This document shows, piece by piece, positions 30,868 through 40,443 of a stretch of 64,000 nt of DNA. Source of the DNA: Acidobacteriaceae bacterium (GTDB lineage Bacteria; Acidobacteriota; Terriglobia; Terriglobales; Acidobacteriaceae); NCBI GenBank assembly GCA_003138515.1, contig PLGG01000062.1:47765-111764 (forward strand). The letters run 5' to 3'. The position numbers and the translations under genes are program-made. The notes below the pieces were generated by a model, which was not told where the DNA came from, made no database searches, and was given only the letters and a program-made list of their open reading frames with translations. How positions within the stretch are numbered: the stretch's first letter is position 1; the number at the start of each line of letters is the position of its first letter.

Positions 30868-32418
30868 ATGTCGAACACAAGAACAATAGCGAAGAACACC
30901 GGCTGGTACAGCGTTGAGAACATCGTCAGCGCGGTTGTCACCGTCATCACGTCCATCGCGATTGCGCGTACTCTCGGTCCTACGAAAACGGGATACATCA
31001 TCTACGTGGGCTACGTCGCCTCCGTTGTCGGCAACCTCGGCAGCTTTGGCATTCCTGCGGCGACCCGGAAATATATGGCCGAGTTCATCGGCATGGGCGA
31101 CAAGGGGACCGCGCGCCTGATCTTCTTCCGCACTTTGGCGCTTCAGGCCGGACTCGCTTCTCTGGCCACGCTCGCCATCATTGTCTGGGTATTTCAGGAT
31201 GCAAACGCGCAATTCAGGCTGGCCGCTGTCCTCATCGCCCTTAGCATCTGGCCCTCGATGGTTAACTACGTCCCGGCGCAGGCCAACGGCGCGACCGAAA
31301 ACCTCGCCACAAACGTGCCGGGATCGATCGTCTCCGCCTTCGTCTATCTCTTCACGATTCTGGCAACTGTGATCTTTCACTGGGGCGTTACGGGGATTGG
31401 CGCTGCGCTGTTCCTCATGCGCAGCGCCGACTTTCTGGTTCGTTTCTTCCCTACGATGAGGCGCATCGCCGCATGGAACACGACACATGTGCTTCCCAAT
31501 GGGCTACGGAAACGCATGGTCGGCTACGCGTGGCAGAGTGTCGCCACTATGTTACTGGCGTTGATCGTTTGGGAGAGATGCGAAGTCCTGCTTTTGAAAA
31601 GCCTATGCGCCGACATCCGGCAGGTGGCGTTCTATTCGATCGCTTTTACCTTCGGGAACTATCTGCTTCTCAGCTCGACCATCTTCGGGGCCGCTGCCAG
31701 TACTACAATTTTTGTTCAGCTTGGGCGCGATAAATCCAGGATGCCGCAACTTATGGCTTCTTCGTTCCGATATCTCGTCCTCACATCCATTCCGCTCCAT
31801 TTCATCGCCGTAGCCCTCGCCGCTCCGGCGCTGCTCCTCCTCTATGGCACCCGGTACGCGGGCGCGGCCATGGTCGTTACCATTGCCCCGCTGCTCTGCA
31901 TGCCCAAGGCATTTCTCGCGCCCATCCAAAGCCTTCTGCAAAGCGCCGAGCGCCAGAGCTATGTCATCCTAGCGACGGTTCTTGCCGGTATCGTCGATAT
32001 CGGCGTAGCTTGGACGCTCATTCCAGTGCATGGAGCTGTGGGCGCTTGCATCGGCAGTGGAGCGGCGCAGATCACGGCGGTGGGAATCATGTGGGCCATC
32101 GGTATCTATCTCTACAAGGTGCAACTGCCGTGGGTGTTCCTCGCGAAGGTCGCGTCTATTAGTACGTTGGCAGCATTGAGTGCGCATTTCATCGCTGTGG
32201 GGTTGGCTCCATTGTGGGGAATTATGTTTGGCGGAAGCGCATCGCTGGTCATCCTCTTCGGGCTTTTCTATCTATTGCGTGTGCTGGAACCGGAGGACCA
32301 GGCCCGCTTTAACCTTCTTACCCGCTCGATGCCAAAATCAATTGGCAGACCAGTGGAGAACGTCATTTCGCTTATGGTTCGGCCGCGTCTCGCAGCCGTA
32401 ACTCCGACCAACGTGTGA
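30868..32418 (+). CDS. Polysaccharide flippase (Wzx/MATE-like)
   Basis: ~12 hydrophobic segments; NTGWYSVENIVSAVVTVITSIAIARTLGPTKTGYIIYV... Confidence 0.85.
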   Translation: MSNTRTIAKNTGWYSVENIVSAVVTVITSIAIARTLGPTKTGYIIYVGYVASVVGNLGSFGIPAATRKYMAEFIGMGDKGTARLIFFRTLALQAGLASLATLAIIVWVFQDANAQFRLAAVLIALSIWPSMVNYVPAQANGATENLATNVPGSIVSAFVYLFTILATVIFHWGVTGIGAALFLMRSADFLVRFFPTMRRIAAWNTTHVLPNGLRKRMVGYAWQSVATMLLALIVWERCEVLLLKSLCADIRQVAFYSIAFTFGNYLLLSSTIFGAAASTTIFVQLGRDKSRMPQLMASSFRYLVLTSIPLHFIAVALAAPALLLLYGTRYAGAAMVVTIAPLLCMPKAFLAPIQSLLQSAERQSYVILATVLAGIVDIGVAWTLIPVHGAVGACIGSGAAQITAVGIMWAIGIYLYKVQLPWVFLAKVASISTLAALSAHFIAVGLAPLWGIMFGGSASLVILFGLFYLLRVLEPEDQARFNLLTRSMPKSIGRPVENVISLMVRPRLAAVTPTNV

Positions 32419-32428
32419 GGGGATCAGT

Positions 32429-33520
32429 ATGCATGAAACAAGCCCGGTTATCCGGTCGAAAAAACAAATGAAACTGCCCCGACACGCTGAAATCTGGTTG
32501 ATGCCGCATCTGAAGGACCGCCTGCGCAAGGCCTTGCGGACCGCGAGACCGAAGCGTGTTTGGGTCGCGATCACCGATCATTACGAGCCGCTTGGTATGA
32601 ACGCATCCGTTGAAGCCGCGCTTGGCCGGGTCGCGAAGTGGCGAGACAGGTGGCCGCGCATTGCCGATGACGCTCCAAGGGACGCTGCGGGACAGCGTCC
32701 CCAGTATAGTTTCTTTTATCCGCAGGAAGAGTACCGGCGAGATCTGCTCGACGGCATCGCCGAAATGGTGCGTCTCGGCGTCGGCGATGTGGAGGTGCAT
32801 CTCCACCACGACAATGAGGAGCGCGAATCCTTTATTCAAAAGATCACCGAGTACTGTCATCGCCTCAAGGACGACCACGGATTACTTCGAGAACAGGATG
32901 GCCGCACCGTCTTTGGCTTCATTCACGGCAACTGGGCTCTCGATAACTCGCTTCCAAATGGCAAGTGGTGTGGCCTCAACGGCGAAATAGCCCTGCTTCG
33001 CGATCTCGGCTGCTACGCCGATTTCACCATGCCGTCACTGCCATCGGCGACACAAGGACGCGTGGTCAACCAGATCTATTGGTGTACGAACCATACTGAC
33101 TGCCGGCCAAGGTCGTTCGATCGCGGAGTCGAAGCTACGGTTGGAGGCGGCCGGCAGGGCGACCTGCTCATGATCACAGGTCCACTTGGCGTGCGCTTTG
33201 GAGAACGTGCATTGCCGCGGATCGAATCAGGAGAGGTCGCCGGCTACGATCTGCCGACACCTTCGCGCGTGCGGCGGTGGTTCGATCTGGCGCCCACCAT
33301 CGGCGACGATCTCTTTCTCAAGCTCTACACTCACGGTGCAGCGGAAAGAAATCTCGAGCCGCTGCTTGGAGGGTCTCTCAGCAACCTCTTCCACTGGATT
33401 GTGGAAGAAGCGGATCGCCGAGGAGTGGAGATTCATTGGGCCTCGGCATGGCAGATGTACCAGGCTATAGATTCGCTGATTCAGCCAGCAGGCGCGGCAA
33501 AGGACCGGGGGGTAGCGTGA
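32429..33520 (+). CDS. Polysaccharide deacetylase-like protein of an EPS locus
   Basis: VWVAITDHYEPLG, YSFFYPQEEY, VEVHLHHDNE, HGNWALDNS: deacetylase-fold-like motifs. Confidence 0.55.
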   Translation: MHETSPVIRSKKQMKLPRHAEIWLMPHLKDRLRKALRTARPKRVWVAITDHYEPLGMNASVEAALGRVAKWRDRWPRIADDAPRDAAGQRPQYSFFYPQEEYRRDLLDGIAEMVRLGVGDVEVHLHHDNEERESFIQKITEYCHRLKDDHGLLREQDGRTVFGFIHGNWALDNSLPNGKWCGLNGEIALLRDLGCYADFTMPSLPSATQGRVVNQIYWCTNHTDCRPRSFDRGVEATVGGGRQGDLLMITGPLGVRFGERALPRIESGEVAGYDLPTPSRVRRWFDLAPTIGDDLFLKLYTHGAAERNLEPLLGGSLSNLFHWIVEEADRRGVEIHWASAWQMYQAIDSLIQPAGAAKDRGVA

Positions 33521-34848
33521 TGTTGCTGCAATACTTCGGTTTTCAACAGGATCCATTCGGGGCCACTCCTGACCCGCGATGCTTGTATCTCAGCGGGACG
33601 CATCGCGAGGCATTGGCGTCGCTCGAGTACGGCTTCCTGAGTAATCGTGGTTTTACCGCTATCATTGCTCCTCCGGGAATGGGGAAAACGACCTTATTAT
33701 GTCGTTTTCTAGAAAACGCCCGCGGGACTGCACGCACGGTATTCCTCTTCGATATCGATGCCGAGTGTGCGCCGCGTGAGTTTGTCGCTTACATTCTGCG
33801 CGACATCGGCATCACCCCTGCACAGACTAGTTCCGAAATGCACGAACAATTAACTGACGCTCTGGTTAAGGAGAATCGAGCGGGGCGGAAATTCGTGGTC
33901 GTGATTGACGAGGCGCAGAATCTGTCGGATGCCGTGCTGGAAAGAGTTCGCCTGCTCACCAACTTCGAGACATCGCGGGGCAAGCTTATGCAAGTTGTCC
34001 TCTCAGGGCAGCCGCAGTTGTCCGACAGGCTGCTTAAGGATTCGTTGGTCCAGCTTCGACAGCGCATATCGACGATCTGCCGCCTCAAGCCGCTCTCGAC
34101 CGAGGAAACTGTCGCGTACATCGATTACCGGTTGAAAGTGGCGGGCTATGATGGCGAGCCGCTGTTTACAGGCGATGCGCTCAAGCTAATTGCTGAGGCC
34201 GGCGCGGGCACTCCTCGGATCATCAATAATCTGTGCTTTAACGCCTTGTCCATATGCTTCGCGTTGAATAGCAAGCAAGTGGACGCCAGCATGGTCAGTG
34301 AAGCGATCGCAGACCGGCAATTGATTCCGCATTCAGGTGAGGCCGTTGCGCCCACCGGCGAGGTTGCAGCGGAAGCGCGTGGTGAACCTAAACAACGAAA
34401 GCGGACTAAGCGCGTGCTGAAGTTCTGGATTCCAGCCGCCGCGATGCTGCTTGTCCTGTGTGCGTTGGGCGTTGTGTGGTTCAGCGGGTCTTGGGTCCCA
34501 TGGTCACACGCAGCGGCCGAGGACCGGACCTCGGACCTGAAGTCTCGGCCAGAATCTGTCCCTGCGCCTGCTGCGCCAGAAACCGGGGAAACTAGGGCTC
34601 CTGAAACCGCTCCAAACAGTGCGCCATTCGCAATCACGGTCAAACCTGATCAAACACTTCAAGATATCTCTGAGCAATACCTGGGAAGCTTCGATATTCA
34701 GCGCCTACATCAAATCCAGGCGCTCAACCCGAAACTGACCGATCCGGACCACATTGAGGCTGGGCAGAAAATCTGGCTTCCGGGGCCGCCATCTGCACCC
34801 TTAGAAAAGAGCGCGACGCGTCAAACCGGCAAGAGGAGTACTCCATGA
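33520..34848 (+). CDS. ExeA/GspA-like AAA ATPase with TM and C-terminal LysM domain
   Basis: YFGFQQDPFGATPDPRCLYLSGTHREALASLEYGF, Walker A APPGMGKTT, Walker B VVVIDEAQNLS, TM at FWIPAAAMLLVLCALGVVWF, LysM-like VKPDQTLQDISEQYLGSFDIQRLHQIQALNPKLTDPDHIEAGQKIWLPG. Confidence 0.88.
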   Translation: MLLQYFGFQQDPFGATPDPRCLYLSGTHREALASLEYGFLSNRGFTAIIAPPGMGKTTLLCRFLENARGTARTVFLFDIDAECAPREFVAYILRDIGITPAQTSSEMHEQLTDALVKENRAGRKFVVVIDEAQNLSDAVLERVRLLTNFETSRGKLMQVVLSGQPQLSDRLLKDSLVQLRQRISTICRLKPLSTEETVAYIDYRLKVAGYDGEPLFTGDALKLIAEAGAGTPRIINNLCFNALSICFALNSKQVDASMVSEAIADRQLIPHSGEAVAPTGEVAAEARGEPKQRKRTKRVLKFWIPAAAMLLVLCALGVVWFSGSWVPWSHAAAEDRTSDLKSRPESVPAPAAPETGETRAPETAPNSAPFAITVKPDQTLQDISEQYLGSFDIQRLHQIQALNPKLTDPDHIEAGQKIWLPGPPSAPLEKSATRQTGKRSTP

Positions 34849-35048
34849 GCCGTAACTTCGAATTGATGACGCAGCTTGGACTTCATGTGGGCGTAACAGA
34901 TAAACCCAAACCAGATGCGACTCATTGTGAAGGCGCGTCGGATGTTGTCCCGACCCCCAACGGCGATGCTGGCAATGCCGGTGAAGAGGAAATGGCGCGC
35001 TTCATTCTTGAGATGTTTCCGTGCGGTGGAAGTGGGCCGAAGAAATGA
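34845..35048 (+). CDS. Small ORF, possible BY-kinase N-terminal remnant
   Basis: 67-aa ORF MSRNFELMTQLGLHVG in the usual position of an EPS tyrosine autokinase. Confidence 0.35.
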   Translation: MSRNFELMTQLGLHVGVTDKPKPDATHCEGASDVVPTPNGDAGNAGEEEMARFILEMFPCGGSGPKK

Positions 35049-35166
35049 CACTTAAAGTTCTGCGTAAAACGGACTGGCTCCGGCGGAATCTCCAGGCTGG
35101 CGATGAGACGAATCGAGTCCGCAAGGCCGATTCCGCTCCGTTGGGCTGCTTCGCGTGGGTTATCCG

Positions 35167-36537
35167 ATGAAACCCCTTCACGTTCTGCTGGTCACCTATC
35201 ATTTTCCACCGGTCGGTGGCGTAGGCGTGTTGCGCGCCACCAGCCTCGCACGCTATTTCCCCGCCGAAGGAATCCGACTTGACGTGCTGACCGCGCGCAA
35301 CCCATCCGCAGTGGGCTCCGACCCCTCACTCCTCAAGGAGATCCCAGCCGAAGTCACCATTCACCGAAGTGTCACGCTCGATCTTCCTTTTGGCATCAAG
35401 AAGGGAATCAAGAGGCTGATCAGCGGAGCAAAGGCTCCGGCTGGCAAAGCCGCCGTACCTGCCGCCGGCAAGTCGACACTTATCAGGAGAGCTCTAGAGG
35501 AGGTTCTGCTGCCCGACCCACAGGTGACATGGCTTCCGATACTCACGCGCGCCACTCGTCGCCTTGTCAGAAAACGCAGTATTGATCTCGTTCTCATTAC
35601 GGCGCCGCCATTTTCCACCCTCCTCCTCGTGGAGAAACTCCGCAAAGAGTTTCCCGGGTTGGCTATCCTGGTCGACTTCCGTGATGAATGGCTCACGACC
35701 GCCATTGACCTCGTCGGCTTTAGTCGCACTGAGCGCGCCCGAAGGGTCGCTCGCAATACCGAAGCAAGTGCCGTGGCAAACGCCACCGCAGTGGTTGCAG
35801 TTTCTGAGGCAGCGCGCTGCGAGATTCGTTCCCGATATCCGCAGGAACCTGAGAGCAAGTTCCTCCTCATTCCGAACGGATTCGACGCAACCAGGCTGTG
35901 CAGCTCAGCGCCTTCGCCGGAGCCCCGGCTCGGCGGTAGGATCGTCGTCACCCACATCGGTTCGGTCTACGCCTCAACCGAGCCAACAACGCTGGTGCAA
36001 GCCGTGCAATCGCTGCCGCCTGAGGTCAAGTCGCGATTCAAACTCCGCTTTATCGGCCACATCGAGGAGCCGCGCTTCCGCGATTCCTTGCTGCAACTCG
36101 GCGAGATGGTCGAGCTGAAGGGCTTTCTGCCGCAACATGAGGCTCTGGCGGCAATGAACGAGACTGATTACGTCCTTCTGGTCCAGCATGGTCACCTCAA
36201 CGTTGCCGCCAAGTTTTACGATTATGTCGGGGGGGGTAAACCCGTCCTTGCGACCATCCATCCTGAGGGTCCGGAGCGCGGCTTGCTCGAGGAACTGCGT
36301 GCCGGGTGGTGGGCGGGCAGTCGCGACGTTGAAGGCATCCGCCAGCTTTTCCTAGACGCCGCGGCCCGTGGAGATTCGCTATTGACCGAGTTTCAACCGG
36401 ACAAAGAGAAGATCGCGCAATACGAGCGCAAGCCTCTCGCGCAGCGTTACGCCGCGCTCCTGCACTCCATAGCCGGCACACAGCGAGCGGAAAGTTCACA
36501 AGAGTCGCCCGCCCAATTTGCTGGAAAAGGGGAGTAA
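35167..36537 (+). CDS. Glycosyltransferase family 4-like
   Basis: MKPLHVLLVTYHFPPVGGVGVLRATSLARYFPAEGIRLDVLTA...; GT-B fold pattern. Confidence 0.88.
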   Translation: MKPLHVLLVTYHFPPVGGVGVLRATSLARYFPAEGIRLDVLTARNPSAVGSDPSLLKEIPAEVTIHRSVTLDLPFGIKKGIKRLISGAKAPAGKAAVPAAGKSTLIRRALEEVLLPDPQVTWLPILTRATRRLVRKRSIDLVLITAPPFSTLLLVEKLRKEFPGLAILVDFRDEWLTTAIDLVGFSRTERARRVARNTEASAVANATAVVAVSEAARCEIRSRYPQEPESKFLLIPNGFDATRLCSSAPSPEPRLGGRIVVTHIGSVYASTEPTTLVQAVQSLPPEVKSRFKLRFIGHIEEPRFRDSLLQLGEMVELKGFLPQHEALAAMNETDYVLLVQHGHLNVAAKFYDYVGGGKPVLATIHPEGPERGLLEELRAGWWAGSRDVEGIRQLFLDAAARGDSLLTEFQPDKEKIAQYERKPLAQRYAALLHSIAGTQRAESSQESPAQFAGKGE

Positions 36538-36539
36538 AC

Positions 36540-37709
36540 GTGCTCAAGATCGCGGTCGTCACCCGATACTTTCCCAGCTCGGCGGACCCTTGGCAGGGCC
36601 GGTCTGCCTATCAGACGCTGCGTGTCCTGGCTCGCGAGGCCGATGTGCAGGTCTTTTACCCCAACGCCAAGTACCCATCCTGGCTCAAGCCACGGAGCCG
36701 GATTTACGACAAACTCGACGCTTCCTATCGCCCGCTTGATGTGAAGGTGAACTACTACGATTTTCCTGCTCTGCCGCTGATCTCCCGGCCGCTGAATGGA
36801 TGGATGGCTGCCCGTGTGCTCCTGCCTCATATCCGCAACTTTGCGCCCGATATCATTTTCAGCTTCTTTCTTTACCCGGAAAGTTATGCCGCTCTCAAAA
36901 TCGGTAAAGTCCTCGCTGTTCCGGTCGTGGCCAGGAGCATGGGCTCCGATATCAACAGGATCGGCGATCCCATTTCCGCCTTGCACTCGCGCACTGTTTT
37001 GCGGGAGGCAGATTTTCTGGTCACGGTGAGTACCGACCTGCGTAGGAAAGCACTGGCCATGGGCGCCTTGCCGGAGAGGACCCGCACGATTGTCAATGGC
37101 TGCGATCTCGATGTCTTCCATGTCATGGACCGACTTGTGGCCAGGCAAAAGTTGCGCATCGATCCGGCAGCGGAGGCCGTCGTTTATATCGGGCGCATGG
37201 ACGTCAAGAAAGGTCTACGTGAATTGGTCGAAGCGGCTGTGGCGCTGCATCCCCAGCGGCCTGGCCTGCGGGTGTACCTGGTCGGCGAAGGCCCGGACAG
37301 GACAATTATCCAACGCGCAATTGATACGAAAAATGCAGCCGGATACGTTTATGCGCTGCCCGGTTGTCCATTCGACGAGGTTGCAGTCTGGATGGCGGCA
37401 GCCGATGTGGTCACCTTGCCGAGTTATATGGAAGGTTGTCCCAATGTCATTCTGGAGGCGCTCGCTTCCGGCCGCCCTGTCGTGGCTACAAACGTCGGTG
37501 GCATCCCCGAGATCATGAGCGGAGAGTGCGGACAATTGGTCCCCCCTCGAGACTTCATGGCGTTGGCGCAAGGCCTGGCATCGGTCCTCGACAGAACGTG
37601 GGACTCCGCCGCCATCTCCGCGCAATGGGGCCGAAGCTGGGAAGCCGTCGAGAAAGAGTTGCTTTCCATATTCGAATCCCTTGTGCCAGCCACCACGATA
37701 AGTAAGTAA
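36540..37709 (+). CDS. Glycosyltransferase family 4
   Basis: TRTIVNGCDLDVF...VYIGRMDVKKGLRELVEA...PSYMEGCPNVILEALASGRPVVATNVGGIPEI. Confidence 0.93.
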   Translation: MLKIAVVTRYFPSSADPWQGRSAYQTLRVLAREADVQVFYPNAKYPSWLKPRSRIYDKLDASYRPLDVKVNYYDFPALPLISRPLNGWMAARVLLPHIRNFAPDIIFSFFLYPESYAALKIGKVLAVPVVARSMGSDINRIGDPISALHSRTVLREADFLVTVSTDLRRKALAMGALPERTRTIVNGCDLDVFHVMDRLVARQKLRIDPAAEAVVYIGRMDVKKGLRELVEAAVALHPQRPGLRVYLVGEGPDRTIIQRAIDTKNAAGYVYALPGCPFDEVAVWMAAADVVTLPSYMEGCPNVILEALASGRPVVATNVGGIPEIMSGECGQLVPPRDFMALAQGLASVLDRTWDSAAISAQWGRSWEAVEKELLSIFESLVPATTISK

Positions 37710-37741
37710 CTTACCTTTGCTGCGCAATTTATTGCATATTA

Positions 37742-37757
37742 CCCAAAAAAGATTGGG
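37742..37757. promoter_or_regulatory. Inverted repeat CCCAA-N6-TTGGG, candidate activator site
   Basis: CCCAAAAAAGATTGGG, 31 bp upstream of the -24-like element. Confidence 0.35.
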
Positions 37758-37787
37758 ACAAGTCGTGTCTCATCAGTGGGTTTGGAA

Positions 37788-37802
37788 TGGCCCCTGACGT
37801 GC
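37788..37802 (+). promoter_or_regulatory. Sigma54 (-24/-12)-like promoter TGGCCCCTGACGTGC
   Basis: GG and GC at consensus spacing relative to TGGCACG-N4-TTGC; upstream of the PEP-CTERM gene. Confidence 0.5.
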
Positions 37803-37860
37803 GAGTGGATGACCAAGGGCAGCTATGCCCCCATCGATCCAACCGATCGTGGAGACTTCC

Positions 37861-38418
37861 GTGAAGACAATGACCCGCACCATCTTGTCCGCCATCGTCC
37901 TTGCAGGTCTGGCTGTTGCAACGCCGGCGTTCGCCACCGGCTTTGACGTCAACTTTGTGATCACAATCGATAGCGGTCCTGACGCTGGTACCTACACGTT
38001 TTCGCTGCCGGACTCCCCGACCGTGAACTCCACCGGAAGCGACGATTTCACTGTCGCAAACGTTGAGATCTCGAAAAACGGAGGCGCAGCCGTATCAGAA
38101 ACCGTATTCTTTACTGAAGATCAACATCCACCGGGGTATGGAGACGGCGGAGTCGCCGTGTTCAGCGGTGGCCCGTATATTTTTAACCTCGTGAACCCCA
38201 ACCAAATAGGGTACTCTGCATTGTTCACCGGCAGCCTCACCGACCCCAGTTTCGTGGGTGGCGTTTATGACGTTGAAGATGACGGTAATACTGCAGACAA
38301 GGGCACCGTCACTATCTATACGCCTGAGCCAAGAACCCTTGTGCTGTTTGGAATGGGGCTGCTTTGCCTGGCGGGCGCGATGCGGCGCAAACTGCCTGCC
38401 TTGAGGCGAGGTGCGTAA
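37861..38418 (+). CDS. PEP-CTERM sorting-domain protein
   Basis: Signal peptide MTRTILSAIVLAGLAVATPAFA; C-terminal TPEPRTLVLFGMGLLCLAGAMRRKLPALRRGA (PEP motif, TM, basic tail). GTG 37861 preferred, with GGAG upstream. Confidence 0.88.
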   Translation: MKTMTRTILSAIVLAGLAVATPAFATGFDVNFVITIDSGPDAGTYTFSLPDSPTVNSTGSDDFTVANVEISKNGGAAVSETVFFTEDQHPPGYGDGGVAVFSGGPYIFNLVNPNQIGYSALFTGSLTDPSFVGGVYDVEDDGNTADKGTVTIYTPEPRTLVLFGMGLLCLAGAMRRKLPALRRGA

Positions 38419-38548
38419 TCTTTCGATTGATGGGGGCTTGCATCGCTATTTACCAGCACCTGGCGGAGCCCACTCGGCATGAAACTCGTCAGCTCGTAAA
38501 GACACGCTGCCCCTTTTCCCTTTCGAGGAGCGAATCTAAATCACGACA

Positions 38549-39592
38549 CTACTGAATATCCGAGGCCATTGACTTCAGAGGACCGGCCGGAAGCTCGCGG
38601 ACGTTCGACTCTTGCAGTTTATAGAGAAGCGACCTGTAACTAATGTTGAGCCAGTTCGCGGTTTTGCGGCGACTCCAGCCATTGGCCTGCAGCACCTTCA
38701 GGATGATCTCTCTCTCTAAACCTCTCCGTGCTGCCCTCGTAATCTCCTTCAACGAGATGGGATTGGCCAGATCAATTTCGGGAATGATTCCAGTCGGAGC
38801 GGCCGGCATCAGATCCGCTATCAGGCACTCTTCATCGCCGATCAGGACATAGCTGCGGATCATGTTCTCCAACTGGCGGATGTTTCCCGGCCAGGAATAC
38901 CGCTGCATGATACCCGTGATTTCTCGCGAAAGAGGCTTCGGCTCGAGGCGATAAGATTTCGAATACATATCGAGGAAGTAGTCGATCAAAATGGGCAAAT
39001 CGGCCGCCCGTTGACGCAGCGGCGGAAGATCGATGGTTACAGCATTGATGCGGAAGAAGAAATCCAGCCGGAAGTTTCCATCCTCGGCCTGATGCCGAAG
39101 ATTCTCCTTGGCTGCGCAAACAAGCCGAGCATCGACTCTTCGCGATTCCTGGGCTCCCACGCGAGTAAATGTCCCATCCTGGAGAACCTGCAACAGCTTT
39201 GCCTGAATCGACGCATCCAGGCTGCCGACTTCATCGAGAAACATGGTTCCCATATGCGCCAGTTCCATACGGCCGCGCTTGGTGGAATACGCCCCGGTGA
39301 AGGCGCCTTTTTCATACCCGAACAGTTCCGACTCGATCAGAGAGGAGGGGATTGCGGGACAGGTCACCTTGACCCAGGCACACTTTGAACGATTGGAACG
39401 CGCATGCAGCAACTTGGCGAAGACTTCTTTGCCTGTCCCGCTCTCACCCTGCAGGAGAACCGGGACCGTCGTTTCCGCAACATGCTCCAGCTTCCCGCGC
39501 GCGGCAGCCATCATGGAAGATCGTCCGAAGATCACATCCATCGGCGGGAGATTACGAAGATCGACAAACTCGGTGGCGCGTGCCAGGGGCAT
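38549..39592 (-). CDS. Sigma54-dependent activator (AAA + Fis-type HTH, no receiver domain)
   Basis: GESGTGKEVFAKLLH, ELFGYEKGAFTGAY, C-terminal ILKVLQANGWSRRKTANWLNISYRSLLYKLQE; only ~17 aa before the AAA domain. Confidence 0.93.
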   Translation of the reverse strand: MPLARATEFVDLRNLPPMDVIFGRSSMMAAARGKLEHVAETTVPVLLQGESGTGKEVFAKLLHARSNRSKCAWVKVTCPAIPSSLIESELFGYEKGAFTGAYSTKRGRMELAHMGTMFLDEVGSLDASIQAKLLQVLQDGTFTRVGAQESRRVDARLVCAAKENLRHQAEDGNFRLDFFFRINAVTIDLPPLRQRAADLPILIDYFLDMYSKSYRLEPKPLSREITGIMQRYSWPGNIRQLENMIRSYVLIGDEECLIADLMPAAPTGIIPEIDLANPISLKEITRAARRGLEREIILKVLQANGWSRRKTANWLNISYRSLLYKLQESNVRELPAGPLKSMASDIQ

Positions 39593-39708
39593 TCTTGATC
39601 CAACTCAAAGCCAGATGCCTTTAGGTTCTGCAATTTGCGCGCCAGACTTTGTCAATTGAGTAAACATGGAGAGCCCACCCCAGAAAAAACCCCGTATTTG
39701 AGCACAAA

Positions 39709-39830
39709 GTAGCCAATCGAAGCCTCCGAACGGGTTACTTCAAGGAATACGGCTTACCGCGTGGTGCAAGGATTTGCACAAGTGGGCATAGATTTACCAC
39801 TTCTGGTGGCGAGATTAATGCCACTTCCCT
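39709..39830 (+). pseudogene. Degenerate transposase catalytic-domain fragment
   Basis: Frame NRSLRTGYFKEYGLPRGARICTSGHRFTTSG resembles the EYGLPRAIRTDNG...F region of rve-type transposases. Confidence 0.4.
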
Positions 39831-40443
39831 GAAAGAAATGGCCCAGATGGATGGGGATGAGCCGCGGCCGCTGCCCAGACTTGATTCTCACCCATAGTAT
39901 CGATTCATCCACAAATTAGCCCGCGTTGGACAAGGAGGACCGCTTGGTCCAACCTGTTCGGCGCGGGTTTTCTCTTTTACTGGGTCGATATCGACCATTT
40001 GCTCGTGCTGTTCGGTCTGACCCGTGACGAATTCACCGACGCGGGACGGCCGCTGCCCGATGTGCAGCACATTCATCCCAGGGCGCTGGAACCGAACCTC
40101 CCACGGACTCTGTACGCGCCGGAGCAAAAATAGACCACGTGACGCCGCTTCCAGCGGCACCTGAATCCGACCAGTAAACGATGCATTACAAGATGCATGT
40201 GCACGTCCAGCATGCAGTCGGTACCGAAAACGCCGATTGCGCCTATAGCGCGTCCGGATATCCAGAGGATCGATCTATCTATAGCCGGCGATCTTGCTGC
40301 TGAGCTTTCCCGAAATAGGGTTGATAGATTTAGCTCTTCGCGGACACTTTTCTCATCGACCTCGGGTCTTTGTGACCTGCCCCCGGAAAACTCTACCAGT
40401 TGAAGCTGGAGTTCTCTCGTAATCTAAGCGGGAGGACGGAGCG

